Shown: positions 31,147 through 41,949, counted from the stretch's first letter. The stretch is DNA of 42,018 nt from Exiguobacterium sp. KRL4 (GCF_001870785.1 NZ_MOLV01000036.1:1-42018); one strand, 5' to 3'. A program made the numbers and translations. Notes: a model not told the origin generated them from the letters alone.

Positions 31147-31166
31147 CCACACGTGCGTGGTATAAT
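31147..31166 (+). promoter_or_regulatory. coaX promoter (extended -10) with overlapping near-palindrome
   Basis: TGGTATAAT (31158-31166) is an extended -10 with perfect TATAAT, 46 bases before coaX; the -35 is poor. CCACACGTGCGTGG (31147-31160), a near palindrome with two mismatched pairs of positions, covers the spacer and could be an operator. Confidence 0.55.
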
Positions 31167-31211
31167 CACAACGTATGCAACAGTTATCGTCAGAGAAAAG
31201 TGGGGAATCAG

Positions 31212-31973
31212 ATGATTTTAGTAATTGATGTGGGAAATACGAATATCGTACTGGGCGTCTATGATGAACAGACACTTGTCCAACATTGGCGGATCGCAAC
31301 GGATCGTACACGGACAACGGACGAGTACGGGATGTTGGTCAAAGCCCTGTTTCGGGATGCAGACTTAAACGTGGAAGACATTGAGGGAATCGTGTTATCA
31401 TCTGTCGTACCCCCTGTCGTGTTTCCACTCGAAAACATGTGCGTCCGTTATTTCAACCGACGCCCATTTGTGATCGGACCGGGAATCAAGACGGGACTCG
31501 ATTTGAAAGTCGATAATCCAAGAGAGGTCGGGGCCGACCGGATCGTCAATGCGGTCGCTGCGACAGTCAAATACGATGGTCCTTTGATCATCGTTGATTT
31601 TGGAACAGCTACGACCTATTGTTATATCGATTCACAAAAACGCTATTATGGTGGGATCATCTCACCGGGTGTCATGGTATCGACCGAGGCACTATATAAC
31701 AAAGCAGCAAAATTACCACGAATCGAGATTGCAAAACCGCAGTCAGCGATTGGTCGCAATACGGTACATGCGATGCAATCCGGAACCTATTTCGGATACG
31801 TCGCGCAAGTCGATGGATTAGTTCATCGGATGAAAGAAGAAATGGGTGAAGCTACTGTCATTGCGACAGGAGGACTCGCCCGATTAATCAGTGAGGAATC
31901 CGCGACGATCAAAATCGTCGATCCGTTTTTGACGCTTGACGGGTTGCGGATTATCTACGACCGAAATAAGTGA
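31212..31973 (+). CDS. coaX: Type III pantothenate kinase
   Basis: First step of coenzyme A synthesis, phosphorylating pantothenate. The 253-residue ASKHA-fold enzyme begins [18 protein letters not shown] (phosphate 1 motif) and carries [12 protein letters not shown] (phosphate 2) and TGGLARLI (adenosine motif). The open frame extends to a GTG at 31200 with no ribosome-binding site; GTGGGG sits 6 bases before ATG 31212, and this start matches the family. It is 10 bases from hslO, as in Bacillus. Confidence 0.96.
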   Translation: MILVIDVGNTNIVLGVYDEQTLVQHWRIATDRTRTTDEYGMLVKALFRDADLNVEDIEGIVLSSVVPPVVFPLENMCVRYFNRRPFVIGPGIKTGLDLKVDNPREVGADRIVNAVAATVKYDGPLIIVDFGTATTYCYIDSQKRYYGGIISPGVMVSTEALYNKAAKLPRIEIAKPQSAIGRNTVHAMQSGTYFGYVAQVDGLVHRMKEEMGEATVIATGGLARLISEESATIKIVDPFLTLDGLRIIYDRNK

Positions 31974-31983
31974 GGGAAAAATA

Positions 31984-32910
31984 ATGAAACGTGAAGAATT
32001 ATTAGCACAATTAAAAGATGATTATTTAGTAAGAGCCTTAGGTTTTAATGGGGAAGTCCGCGCATTTGCCATCCGTTCGACAAAAACGGTTTATGAAGCA
32101 CAACTGCGTCACCAGACGACACCTGTTGTCACAGCAGCACTCGGCCGGACATTGACGATCGGGGCGATGATGGGAACGATGCAAAAAGGAGACACCCGTG
32201 TGACGCTGAAAGTCGAAGGGGACGGACCGATCGGTAAAATCATCGTCGATGCCGATGCGAAAGGGCAAGTCCGAGGCTACGTCAGTCACCCGCGTGTCGA
32301 GATGGATACGTATGTCAATGGCGATGGTCTGACGAAACTGAAAGTCGGCGACGCCGTCGGCCGTGGAAATCTCTCGGTCATCAAAGACTTAGGTCTCCGG
32401 GACTTCGTTGGCGGACAATCCCCGATCCAAACAGGTGAAATCAGTGAAGACTTTACGTACTACTTCGCGGTTTCAGAACAAAGTCCATCCGTCGTTGGAG
32501 CAGGCGTCCTCGTCTATCCGGAAGATGAGTCTGTCATCGCAGCGGGCGGCTTGATCGTCCAACTGATGCCAGGTGCGTCAGAAGAAACGATTGCGGCACT
32601 CGAGCAACGAGTCGCTGCGTTAAAACCGATTTCGATTCTGGTCGGAGAAGAAAAAACGCCGGAAGAGATGTTAGGTCTTGTCTTAGGGGATTCGTTTGAC
32701 GTCCTCGATACGATTCCAGTTGCCTTTAACTGTACGTGTGAGCGTGAAAAATTAGCGACAGCGATCGTCGCGCTTGGACCGGATGAGATTCAAGCGATGA
32801 TTGACGAAGATGGTGGCGCAGAAGCCGTCTGTCATTTCTGTTCAGAACATTATCAGTATGATGTCGAAGAATTACAATCGCTTCGCGAAAAATCACTCGA
32901 AAGAGCATAA
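31984..32910 (+). CDS. hslO: Redox-regulated chaperone Hsp33
   Basis: Holdase chaperone activated by oxidation and unfolding. The zinc switch is complete: C250-T-C252 and C283-HF-C286 near the C-terminus. The N-terminal domain has ALGRTLTIGAMMG and the VEGDGPIGKIIVDAD segment. GAGGG precedes ATG 31984; the frame extends upstream inside coaX, but that would add 16 non-family residues. It is 308 residues long, normal for the family, and 12 bases from the small membrane protein that follows. Confidence 0.96.
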   Translation: MKREELLAQLKDDYLVRALGFNGEVRAFAIRSTKTVYEAQLRHQTTPVVTAALGRTLTIGAMMGTMQKGDTRVTLKVEGDGPIGKIIVDADAKGQVRGYVSHPRVEMDTYVNGDGLTKLKVGDAVGRGNLSVIKDLGLRDFVGGQSPIQTGEISEDFTYYFAVSEQSPSVVGAGVLVYPEDESVIAAGGLIVQLMPGASEETIAALEQRVAALKPISILVGEEKTPEEMLGLVLGDSFDVLDTIPVAFNCTCEREKLATAIVALGPDEIQAMIDEDGGAEAVCHFCSEHYQYDVEELQSLREKSLERA

Positions 32911-32922
32911 GAGGGTCTGAAA

Positions 32923-33234
32923 ATGGGAACTGTAAACTCTAAGTACTTGTGGATGTTGATTTTCATTTTGTTGTTGACGAATTTTTTGACAGGTGCTTAC
33001 GCGTTCATGGGTGAATTGCCAAAAGTCGATTCGCCTAAGATCGTCCAGGACAGTATCGGCGGACCGCTCGAAGAGGTCGTCGCCAAAGTCGGTGACGAGG
33101 AAATCACGCGAGCGGATGTGTATCAAGTCATGCGAAATGAGCATGAGCAGGAGACGATTGACCGTTTGATTGCGGAAGCAGTCGAAAAACAATCAAAAAA
33201 CGGATCAAAGCCAACGGTAAAGCGCTTTGATTGA
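32923..33234 (+). CDS. Short SurA_N-like membrane protein at the yacD position
   Basis: A 103-residue protein I recognise only in part. Residues about 9-28 form a hydrophobic export or anchor segment (WMLIFILLLTNFLTGAYAF). Residues about 50-88 (VVAKVGDEEITRADVYQVMR, then ETIDRLIAEAVEKQ) look like the start of a SurA_N domain of PrsA/YacD-type foldases. The parvulin PPIase domain and the second half of SurA_N are missing. The location between hslO and cysK is that of B. subtilis yacD, a protein of nearly 300 residues. GAGGG precedes the ATG, and the 79 bases downstream hold only the cysK promoter and ribosome-binding site, so no broken remainder remains. It looks like a stable miniature form. 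Confidence 0.75.
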   Translation: MGTVNSKYLWMLIFILLLTNFLTGAYAFMGELPKVDSPKIVQDSIGGPLEEVVAKVGDEEITRADVYQVMRNEHEQETIDRLIAEAVEKQSKNGSKPTVKRFD

Positions 33235-33260
33235 CAATTTTCATCCAGTCCATCGATAAT
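33231..33260 (+). promoter_or_regulatory. cysK promoter
   Basis: TTGACA (33231-33236), 18-base spacer and GATAAT (33255-33260). The -35 overlaps the stop codon of the upstream gene. Downstream, CGATAA/TTATCG (33254-33259, 33265-33270) is an inverted repeat and TTGGAATTA (33277-33285) resembles part of a CymR box. Confidence 0.75.
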
Positions 33261-33313
33261 TGATTTATCGGATTACTTGGAATTAAAGTTTTTCATTATG
33301 AGGAGGAATGGTC

Positions 33314-34261
33314 ATGCGCATTGCGAATTCAGTATTGGATTTAGTCGGCCGCACGCCGATCGTTAAATTGAATCATTTGACAGGACCGGAAGATGCGGAC
33401 GTGTACTTGAAACTGGAATATATGAATCCAGGGTCAAGCGTCAAAGACCGAATTGCCTTAGCGATGATCGAAACGGCTGAGTCGGCAGGGCATCTGAAAA
33501 CAGGAGATACGATCATTGAGCCGACAAGTGGCAACACTGGGATTGGACTTGCGATGGTCGCTGCTGCAAAAGGATACCGCTCGATTCTTGTCATGCCGGA
33601 AACGATGAGCATGGAACGTCGAACTCTTCTTCGTGCGTACGGTGCGGAGTTGATTTTAACACCTGGTCCAGAAGGAATGAAGGGTGCGATTGCTCGGGCG
33701 ACGGCAGAAGCCGAAGAACACGGTTATTTCATGCCGCAACAGTTCAACAATGAAGCGAATCCGGTCGTCCATGAACAAACGACAGGTCCTGAAATCGTCG
33801 AGGCGTTCGAGGGATTGACGCTTGATGCGTTCATTGCTGGAATTGGAACGGGTGGTACGATCACTGGTGCTGGAAAAGTGTTACGTCATGCTTTCCCGGG
33901 AATTGAAATCATTGCCGTTGAACCAACGGATTCACCTGTACTTTCCGGTGGGAAACCGGGTCCACACAAGTTGCAAGGAATCGGTGCTGGATTCGTTCCA
34001 TCGATTCTTGATACGAAGATTTATGATGGAGTCGAGCAAGTGACGACGGAAGAAGCGTTTGATCATGCGCGTCGTGCCGCTAAAACGAACGGGATTCTCG
34101 GTGGGATTTCTTCTGGAGCGGCGATTGCTGCTGCATTGAAGACGGCCGCGCGCTTAGGAAAAGGGAAAACTGTTCTGGCAATCATCCCGTCGAACGGAGA
34201 ACGTTACCTCAGTACACCGTTGTATCAAGTGGAGGAAGAAGCAGACAGTTCAAAATTATAA
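33314..34261 (+). CDS. cysK: Cysteine synthase (O-acetylserine thiol-lyase)
   Basis: Makes cysteine from O-acetylserine and sulfide. The 315-residue PLP enzyme has the Schiff-base lysine K44 in SSVKDRIAL, the substrate loop PTSGNTGIG, and the phosphate-binding [15 protein letters not shown] codons occur at 33308 and 33314; AGGAGG at 33301-33306 is too close to the first and 7 bases from the second, so 33314 is chosen. It has its own promoter and terminator. Confidence 0.97.
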   Translation: MRIANSVLDLVGRTPIVKLNHLTGPEDADVYLKLEYMNPGSSVKDRIALAMIETAESAGHLKTGDTIIEPTSGNTGIGLAMVAAAKGYRSILVMPETMSMERRTLLRAYGAELILTPGPEGMKGAIARATAEAEEHGYFMPQQFNNEANPVVHEQTTGPEIVEAFEGLTLDAFIAGIGTGGTITGAGKVLRHAFPGIEIIAVEPTDSPVLSGGKPGPHKLQGIGAGFVPSILDTKIYDGVEQVTTEEAFDHARRAAKTNGILGGISSGAAIAAALKTAARLGKGKTVLAIIPSNGERYLSTPLYQVEEEADSSKL

Positions 34262-34274
34262 TCTTTTTCAGTCA

Positions 34275-34312
34275 AGGGGTTCATTCCGATTTTATGGAAT
34301 GGACCTCTTTTT
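34275..34312 (+). terminator. Terminator after cysK
   Basis: A 13-bp stem (34275-34287 with 34296-34308, G-T pairs included), 8-base loop and T-run. Confidence 0.88.
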
Positions 34313-34408
34313 ACTACTAACAAATAAAAGGATGGACGTTTGAGTCGTCCGTCTGTCTGCTTTTTGCGTATAATGAGGACAGAATAGTTCGGAAGTGGAG
34401 GAACAACA

Positions 34409-35797
34409 GTGCGACAGACAGTATATGAATCATTTACGTGGACAAAAGAACAGTTTTATAACCGTTACGTCGAATTGACAACAGGACAAACGGGGCATGT
34501 CTGGCTTGAAAGTGGGCGCATCGGGTCTTATACGATGGCGGGGATTCGGCCTGTCGGACACGTTCGGACAAAAGACGGGATCACGACCATCACGATTTCC
34601 GGTGAACAGGAACAGAAGGCGGATGCACCGTTCACACTCATAGATGAAATTCGTTCCCGGTACGCATCGGCGCGCCCGGCAGGCATGCCGCCGTTTTTTG
34701 GTGGACTGGCGGGGTATGTCAGTTATGACGCGGTCCGTTATCTTGAACGTTTACCTGAACAAGCAGAAGATGACTTGGCGACAGCTGACGTATCCCTCTA
34801 TTGGTATGATGAAGTAGCCGTTTTTGACCACCAGACTGAGCAATTATTCGTCGCCGTCACGCGGGAGACCGAAGCAGAAGCACGTATCGACCTGGCAAAA
34901 GAAGTGGCGTCTTGGCGTCAAACAAGTCCGGTCCCGACGTTTCCAACACCGGAGGAAGTCACCGTACGTCGTGGACGTTCCTTTGAACGAGCGGACTTCG
35001 TCCAGGCAGCAGACCGAATCAAACGATACATCGAAGCGGGAGACGTCTTTCAGGTGAACCTTGCCGTCCGCCAACAGGAACCGTTACGGACGACACCTGC
35101 TCATATCTATGATGTCTTACGCACGGTGAACCCATCCCCGTATATGGGATACTTTGCAGATGAAGACTTAGTCCTCGTCTCGGCGTCTCCTGAATTGTTA
35201 GTCGAAAAAATCGGTTCATCGCTAGCGACCCGTCCGATTGCCGGAACACGACCGCGGGGAAAAGATGAAGAAGAAGATTTGGCTTTAGCGAAAACGTTGC
35301 TTGATAATGAAAAGGAACGGGCAGAGCACGTCATGCTTGTCGATCTCGAACGGAACGATTTAGGACGCGTCAGCCGGTATGGATCCGTTCATGTCGACGA
35401 ACTGATGGTCATCGAAAAATATTCACATGTCCAGCATATCGTCTCGAATGTCCGAGGGGAGATTGCGGAAGGGGAAACTGCCAGTAGTGTTCTCGCAGCG
35501 ATGTTTCCAGGGGGCACGATCACAGGCGCACCTAAAATCCGGACGATGGAGATCATTGAAGAGCTGGAACCGGTTCGCCGGGGGATTTACACGGGTTCCT
35601 TAGGATTTATCAGCTGGGCGGATGATACGATCTTCAACATCTTGATTCGGACGTTAGTCGCGAAAGACGGGATGGCCTACATTCAGGCAGGTGCCGGCAT
35701 CGTGACCGATTCAGATTCGGAAAGTGAATATGAAGAATCGCTGAGTAAAGCGAAAGCACTTTGGGTGGCAAAAGAAATGGCGGAGGAAACGACATGA
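34409..35797 (+). CDS. pabB: Aminodeoxychorismate synthase component I
   Basis: Converts chorismate and ammonia to 4-amino-4-deoxychorismate, with PabA supplying ammonia. The 462-residue protein shows [18 protein letters not shown], the chorismate-binding core [39 protein letters not shown] and the C-terminal [16 protein letters not shown]. The PIxGT motif reads PIAGT (A278), as in anthranilate synthases; E. coli PabB has lysine there. GTG start at 34409 with GGAGG 7 bases upstream. A TATAAT at 34369-34374 is the likely -10. Context with pabA, pabC and folP supports folate synthesis, though anthranilate activity is possible. Confidence 0.93.
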   Translation: MRQTVYESFTWTKEQFYNRYVELTTGQTGHVWLESGRIGSYTMAGIRPVGHVRTKDGITTITISGEQEQKADAPFTLIDEIRSRYASARPAGMPPFFGGLAGYVSYDAVRYLERLPEQAEDDLATADVSLYWYDEVAVFDHQTEQLFVAVTRETEAEARIDLAKEVASWRQTSPVPTFPTPEEVTVRRGRSFERADFVQAADRIKRYIEAGDVFQVNLAVRQQEPLRTTPAHIYDVLRTVNPSPYMGYFADEDLVLVSASPELLVEKIGSSLATRPIAGTRPRGKDEEEDLALAKTLLDNEKERAEHVMLVDLERNDLGRVSRYGSVHVDELMVIEKYSHVQHIVSNVRGEIAEGETASSVLAAMFPGGTITGAPKIRTMEIIEELEPVRRGIYTGSLGFISWADDTIFNILIRTLVAKDGMAYIQAGAGIVTDSDSESEYEESLSKAKALWVAKEMAEETT

Positions 35798-36375
35798 TTG
35801 TATTAATCGATAATTATGATTCATTTACGTATAATCTAGTACAGTATTTCGGGGAACTCGGACAAGATATTCGCGTGTTTCGAAATGATGCGATCACAAT
35901 CGAAGAAATCGAACAGCTTGCCCCTGATCATTTAATCATCTCCCCCGGACCCTGTACCCCCAACGAGGCGGGAATCAGTTTAGAAGCGATCCGTTATTTT
36001 GCGGGACGTATCCCGATACTCGGTGTCTGTCTCGGACATCAAGCGATCGGTCAAGTCTTTGGCGGAAAGGTCGTCCGCGCGAAAACGTTGATGCATGGGA
36101 AGGTATCCTTATTGTCGCACGACGACTCGTTGATGTTTGCTGGAATCGAACAACAGACACCCGTCACGCGTTATCATTCGTTAGTCGTCGAGCGGGAAAG
36201 TTTTCCGGACGTCTTGACGATCACGGCAGAAGCAGATGGCGAAATCATGGCGCTGCGCCATAAGGACTGGCCGATCGTCGGGGTCCAGTTTCATCCGGAA
36301 GCGATTTTGACACGCGATGGGAAACAGATGTTAAAAAACTTTTTGGAGCTGACACACTATGTATCTTTGGCATGA
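35794..36375 (+). CDS. pabA: Aminodeoxychorismate/anthranilate synthase component II (glutamine amidotransferase)
   Basis: Class I glutamine amidotransferase of 193 residues delivering ammonia to PabB (and in B. subtilis also to TrpE). It begins [19 protein letters not shown]; the nucleophile C79 is in [11 protein letters not shown], and the catalytic histidine and glutamate are in FHPEA. An upstream in-frame start at 35761 is inside pabB; GGAGGAAAC points to 35794, with ATGA overlapping the pabB stop. Overlaps pabC by 17 bases. Confidence 0.96.
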   Translation: MIVLIDNYDSFTYNLVQYFGELGQDIRVFRNDAITIEEIEQLAPDHLIISPGPCTPNEAGISLEAIRYFAGRIPILGVCLGHQAIGQVFGGKVVRAKTLMHGKVSLLSHDDSLMFAGIEQQTPVTRYHSLVVERESFPDVLTITAEADGEIMALRHKDWPIVGVQFHPEAILTRDGKQMLKNFLELTHYVSLA

Positions 36376-37198
36376 TGGGCACGTAAAACGAGAAGAAGAC
36401 ATTCGGATCTCGCCGTTTGATCACGGATATTTATATGGGATGGGTGTATTTGAGACGTTTCGAACTTACGGGGGACATCCCTTTTTATTTGACGATCATA
36501 TCGAACGACTTCAGATGAGTTGTGCCGCGATTGGTATCAAATTACCGTATGGACGGAATGAATTGTTAGCGGCAGTGGAAGAACTCTATCGAATACATGA
36601 AAAATCGGACGTGTACATTCGGCTGAATGTCTCGGCTGGAGAACGGGGAATCGGGCTCTCAAGTGAACCGTATGACACGCCAACTGTTTTGATATATGCG
36701 AAACCAGTTGGACAAAGACAAAATTCAGAACGAGCGCTGGAGACGATTCGTCTCGCGCGGAGTACACCGGAAACAAGTTACCGTCTGAAGTCGCATCACT
36801 ATATGAACAATCTTGTCGCCAAACGGCAACTGTTTAATCAAGAAGCGGAAGGCTTGTTCTTAACAAAAGAAGGATTTATCTGTGAAGGCATTACATCCAA
36901 TATCTTTTGGCGGTATGGAGACAAATGGTACACACCACCACTTGAGACGGGGGCCTTAAACGGAATCACCCGCCAATTCCTCATGGAACAGATGCCGGTT
37001 GAAGAACGGTTGGCCTTGTTGCCACAATTATCTGAAGCGGATGAAATCCTCTATACGAACTCGATCCAGGAAGCGGTCGCGGTCTCGTCGCTTGACGGAC
37101 GAGCATTTCCGGGTCTTGCAGGACACGGGTACCAGTCAGTGCGGACTCTGTTTGATCAAGCGGTCCAGACGAAATGGTCAAGGAGGGAACGAGGATGA
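36359..37198 (+). CDS. pabC: Aminodeoxychorismate lyase
   Basis: Fold-type IV PLP lyase releasing p-aminobenzoate and pyruvate. The 279-residue protein has [17 protein letters not shown] at the N-terminus, the PLP lysine K144 in [11 protein letters not shown], and [11 protein letters not shown]-amino acid and branched-chain transaminases share this fold, but the position between pabA and folP decides the call. GGAG lies about 8 bases before the ATG, which is inside the pabA end. Confidence 0.94.
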   Translation: MYLWHDGHVKREEDIRISPFDHGYLYGMGVFETFRTYGGHPFLFDDHIERLQMSCAAIGIKLPYGRNELLAAVEELYRIHEKSDVYIRLNVSAGERGIGLSSEPYDTPTVLIYAKPVGQRQNSERALETIRLARSTPETSYRLKSHHYMNNLVAKRQLFNQEAEGLFLTKEGFICEGITSNIFWRYGDKWYTPPLETGALNGITRQFLMEQMPVEERLALLPQLSEADEILYTNSIQEAVAVSSLDGRAFPGLAGHGYQSVRTLFDQAVQTKWSRRERG

Positions 37199-37986
37199 CG
37201 AAGATTATGGGAATCCTGAACGTGACGCCGGATTCATTTTCCGATGGTGGAAACTATGTGGATGTTGAACAAGCCGTTCGTCATGCGAAACAACTTGTGG
37301 CGGATGGAGCGGATGCGATCGATGTCGGCGGCGAATCGACGAGACCCGGTGCGACGTTCGTTTCGGCTCAAGAAGAAATCGAACGTGTCGTGCCGGTCAT
37401 TCGTCGCTTGAAACGAGAACTGGATGTGTTCGTGTCGATCGATACGTATAAACCGGAAGTAGCGGAAGCGGCTGTCAAAGCGGGTGCGGATATCATCAAT
37501 GACGTCTGGGGATCGAAGTGGGGCGATTGTTCGATGGTCGATGTCGCAGCGCGGCACGAAGTCCCGATCATCTTGATGCATAATCGTTCGGAACCCCATG
37601 GACCAGATCTGTTAGCAGAAGTACGCGCGGATTTAGAGGATTCGATTCGTTTGGCGAAACAAGCAGGTGTTTCGGAAAATCGGATTTGGTTAGATCCGGG
37701 AATCGGCTTTATGAAGACGCATCAAGAAAACTTATTTTTAATGCGTCATTTGTCAATCACGACTGATTTTGGATACCCGGTCTTGCTTGGGACGTCACGC
37801 AAGTCGATGATTGGTCTGACGCTCGGATTACCTGCTGACCAACGTGTCGAAGGGACGATTGCTACGGTTTGCTACGGCATTCAACAAGGGTGTGAATGGA
37901 TGCGGGTCCATGACGTCAAAGTGATCAAACGAGCAGCCGTCATGATGGATACGATGTTGGCGGCGGAACTAGCAGGAGGGGAATGA
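37195..37986 (+). CDS. folP: Dihydropteroate synthase
   Basis: Condenses p-aminobenzoate with dihydropterin pyrophosphate; the sulfonamide target. The 263-residue TIM barrel has GILNVTPDSFSDGG, DVGGESTRPGA, the NDVWG loop and GTSRKSMIG. An in-frame ATG at 37174 lies in pabC; AAGGAGGGAACG directs ATG 37195, whose ATGA overlaps the pabC stop. folB and folK follow directly. Confidence 0.97.
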   Translation: MTKIMGILNVTPDSFSDGGNYVDVEQAVRHAKQLVADGADAIDVGGESTRPGATFVSAQEEIERVVPVIRRLKRELDVFVSIDTYKPEVAEAAVKAGADIINDVWGSKWGDCSMVDVAARHEVPIILMHNRSEPHGPDLLAEVRADLEDSIRLAKQAGVSENRIWLDPGIGFMKTHQENLFLMRHLSITTDFGYPVLLGTSRKSMIGLTLGLPADQRVEGTIATVCYGIQQGCEWMRVHDVKVIKRAAVMMDTMLAAELAGGE

Positions 37987-37988
37987 CG

Positions 37989-38360
37989 ATGGATCGAATA
38001 CAAGTGACCGGTATGCGTTTTTACGGCTACCATGGTGTGTTTGCAGAGGAAACCAAGTTAGGACAACGCTTTAACGTCGATTTATCGATTGGCCTTGATT
38101 TATCAAGTGCCGGTAAAACCGATGATTTGCGAGAAAGCGTCAATTACGCGGAATTGTACAACGTTACAAAGCAAGTCGTCGAAGGGTCACCGTTACAGCT
38201 CGTCGAAGCGTTGGCGGAGCGGATCGCAGCGCAAGTCCTGTTGCTTGATTCACGAATTCTTGAAACGACGATCAAGGTCATTAAACCCGATCCTCCGATT
38301 GCCGGGCACTATGAACATGTCGCTGTTGAAATTCACCGGAAACGAGCGGATGATCAATGA
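37989..38360 (+). CDS. folB: Dihydroneopterin aldolase
   Basis: Cleaves dihydroneopterin to hydroxymethyldihydropterin and glycolaldehyde. The 123-residue protein has MRFYGYHGVFAEETKLGQRF (active-site glutamate), VNYAELY, the LVEALAERIA helix and the catalytic lysine in KVIKPDPPI. ATG codons at 37983 and 37989 are possible; AGGAGGGG ends at 37981, so 37989 has workable spacing and gives MDRIQV, close to relatives' MDK. Overlaps folK by 4 bases. Confidence 0.95.
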   Translation: MDRIQVTGMRFYGYHGVFAEETKLGQRFNVDLSIGLDLSSAGKTDDLRESVNYAELYNVTKQVVEGSPLQLVEALAERIAAQVLLLDSRILETTIKVIKPDPPIAGHYEHVAVEIHRKRADDQ

Positions 38361-38848
38361 ATCGTGCCTATATTGCATTGGGGTCGAACATCGGGGATAA
38401 AGCGGGGCATTTACAAGCGGCGATTGCTGCCATGCGTTTGCTCCCGACGACAAAAACCGTCCGTCCTTCATCCATCTATGAGACGGCTCCCGTCGGCTAT
38501 GTCGATCAGGATCTGTTTTATAATATGGTCGTCGAGCTCGAGACGACATTATCGGCAGAAATGTTGTTGGAGGAACTCCAACGAATTGAGCAGCAAGAAG
38601 GGCGGAAGCGTCTCTTTAAAAATGGACCCCGGACACTTGATCTCGATATCGTTTTGTACAACGAAGAGACGATCCAATCGGAAGGGTTGACGGTTCCTCA
38701 TCCACGGATGCAAGATCGGGCATTCGTATTAGCTCCGTTACGTGAATTGAATGCATCTCACATTGTACCGGGAGTAGATCAGACCGTCGGACAGTTGTAC
38801 GTTGCGTTACCGGAAGCAGAACGAGCCGACGTTAGACGCATCGAGTAG
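38357..38848 (+). CDS. folK: 2-amino-4-hydroxy-6-hydroxymethyldihydropteridine pyrophosphokinase
   Basis: Pyrophosphorylates hydroxymethyldihydropterin to give the FolP substrate. The 163-residue HPPK shows AYIALGSNIGDKAGHL, YETAPVGYVDQDLFYNMVVE and the signature GPRTLDLDIVLY plus PHPRMQDRAFVL. Its start overlaps the folB stop (ATGA). It is the last folate gene here; yazB, which follows in B. subtilis, is missing and dusB starts 34 bases on. Confidence 0.97.
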   Translation: MNRAYIALGSNIGDKAGHLQAAIAAMRLLPTTKTVRPSSIYETAPVGYVDQDLFYNMVVELETTLSAEMLLEELQRIEQQEGRKRLFKNGPRTLDLDIVLYNEETIQSEGLTVPHPRMQDRAFVLAPLRELNASHIVPGVDQTVGQLYVALPEAERADVRRIE

Positions 38849-38882
38849 GAAACAGTTTCAGGCAGAAGAAGGGATGAGAAGG

Positions 38883-39878
38883 ATGGCAGGTTTTAAAATT
38901 GGTGAAGTCGAACTGAACAACCGTGTCATTTTAGCACCGATGGCGGGCGTCTGTAATCCTGCGTTTCGTTTGATTGCAAAAGAATTCGGGGCAGGTCTCG
39001 TCTGTGCGGAAATGGTCAGTGATAAAGGAATTCTGTATGAGAATGAACGAACGATGCAGATGTTATATGTCGACGATCGGGAAAAACCGCTTAGTTTACA
39101 AATTTATGGAGGTTCGAAGGAAACATTGGTTCAAGCCGCTCAGTATGTCGATGCCAACACGAATGCCGATATCATTGATATCAATATGGGCTGCCCTGTA
39201 CCGAAAGTGACGAAGTGTGACGCCGGTGCGAAGTGGTTGCTTGATCCGGATAAGGTCTACGAGATGGTTCATGCTGTATCGCAAGCGGTTGATAAACCTG
39301 TCACGGTCAAGATGCGGACCGGCTGGGACAGTCATCATATTTATTGTGTCGATAATGTCCGCGCGGCGGAAGCGGGTGGTGCGAAGGCTGTCGCCATTCA
39401 TGGACGAACCCGTTCCCAGAAATATGAAGGGGTTGCGGATTGGAACATCATTGGTGAAGCGAAACGTGCAGTCGGCATTCCGGTCATCGGCAATGGGGAT
39501 GTTCAAACGCCGCAAGATGCTAAACGAATGATTGATGAAATCGGAGTTGACGGTGTCATGATCGGGCGGGCAGCGCTCGGGAACCCATGGATGTTGTATC
39601 AGACAATCCAGTACCTCGAATCGGGCACCCTACCGGTTGAACCGACAGCACGTGAAAAAATCGATATTTGTCTGTTGCATGCAGCGCGTCTCGTTGCATT
39701 AAAGGGTGAGGCACTTGCTGTCCGTGAGATGCGGACGCATGTCGCATGGTACTTAAAAGGATTAAGTGGGAACGGGCAGGTTCGTAAAGCATTATTTGAT
39801 ATTGATACGCATGCCGGTCTTCAGACCTTACTCCATCAGTACGTCGAAACGTTGGAAACGAACGCAGTACATGCGTAA
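38883..39878 (+). CDS. dusB: tRNA-dihydrouridine synthase B
   Basis: FMN-dependent enzyme reducing uridine in the tRNA D-loop region. The 331-residue protein has ILAPMAGVCNPAFR, the FMN-phosphate site, and the catalytic cysteine in DINMGCPVPKV. The frame is open to 38802 inside folK, and an ATG at 38874 abuts a ribosome-binding sequence; GAAGGG at 38868-38873 is 9 bases from ATG 38883, which gives MAGFKIGEVELNNRV, colinear with B. subtilis YacF. A terminator lies before lysS. Confidence 0.95.
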   Translation: MAGFKIGEVELNNRVILAPMAGVCNPAFRLIAKEFGAGLVCAEMVSDKGILYENERTMQMLYVDDREKPLSLQIYGGSKETLVQAAQYVDANTNADIIDINMGCPVPKVTKCDAGAKWLLDPDKVYEMVHAVSQAVDKPVTVKMRTGWDSHHIYCVDNVRAAEAGGAKAVAIHGRTRSQKYEGVADWNIIGEAKRAVGIPVIGNGDVQTPQDAKRMIDEIGVDGVMIGRAALGNPWMLYQTIQYLESGTLPVEPTAREKIDICLLHAARLVALKGEALAVREMRTHVAWYLKGLSGNGQVRKALFDIDTHAGLQTLLHQYVETLETNAVHA

Positions 39879-39955
39879 CAGGTAAAGTATAGTCGGGCTT
39901 GCCCGTTTTATGGTACGCTAATGCCATTGAAGATGAGCGAATTGGTTTTTCTAAG

Positions 39956-39982
39956 AGCTGTCGGTCATACCGGCAGCTTTTT
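39956..39982 (+). terminator. Terminator between dusB and lysS
   Basis: A 10-bp stem, AGCTGTCGGT with ACCGGCAGCT (one G-T pair), CAT loop and five T residues. A weaker GC hairpin (39894-39905) precedes it right after dusB. Confidence 0.8.
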
Positions 39983-40009
39983 CATCGAAGAAGGTGAAAA
40001 CCATCGTGA

Positions 40010-41527
<1,518 letters not shown>

Positions 41528-41546
41528 GGACTCATCGAAAGTGATT

Positions 41547-41589
41547 CTCCCTCGTCTTTCTTCATATAGAAGAAAGCGGGGGATTTTTT
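41547..41589 (+). terminator. Terminator after lysS
   Basis: CTTTCTTC (41556-41563) pairs with GAAGAAAG (41569-41576), with CCC/GGG pairs below an internal loop, followed by six T residues. Confidence 0.85.
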
Positions 41590-41696
41590 GTTAGTAATCA
41601 GGCCATCAAAAACCTTTATTTGATAAGCGGTTTGCTAGAATATCTTTTGGAGAAAGCGGGGAAAATAAACTTTTAAATGTTTTTCTAATAAAACAC

Positions 41697-41725
41697 TTGT
41701 CTAAACAAAAACTCCATGGTATATT
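41697..41725 (+). promoter_or_regulatory. rRNA operon promoter P1
   Basis: TTGTCT (41697-41702), 17-base spacer, TATATT (41720-41725) preceded by TGG (extended -10). Confidence 0.65.
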
Positions 41726-41780
41726 ATTTCTTGTGCCGCAAATGGTTGTGACACACCGGAAAAAATATCGAAAAAAGTTA

Positions 41781-41810
41781 TTGACAATCGTGTTGGTGAC
41801 TTGGTAAGAT
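41781..41810 (+). promoter_or_regulatory. rRNA operon promoter P2
   Basis: Consensus TTGACA (41781-41786), 18-base spacer, TAAGAT (41805-41810) with TGG before it. Confidence 0.8.
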
Positions 41811-41949
41811 ATTAAAGTCGCTGAAAACGACACGACGAACTTTGAAAACTGAACGATGAGGCAAAAAACGTATCTTCGGATACAAACAATGAATGAAGCG
41901 CAAGCTTCGTCAACGTGACTTCGGTCACAACAACGAGCAAGTCAAACAC

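Larger units (their letters stand above)
41590..41949 (+). other. rRNA operon control region and leader
   Basis: No gene lies here. It holds two promoters, an A+T-rich region upstream of the second, the conserved Firmicutes rRNA leader word CTTTGAAAACTGAAC (near 41840-41854), and three tetraloop hairpins before the 16S gene: GTATC-TTCG-GATAC (41870-41883), GAAGC-GCAA-GCTTC (41895-41908) and GTGAC-TTCG-GTCAC (41915-41928). Confidence 0.8.
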
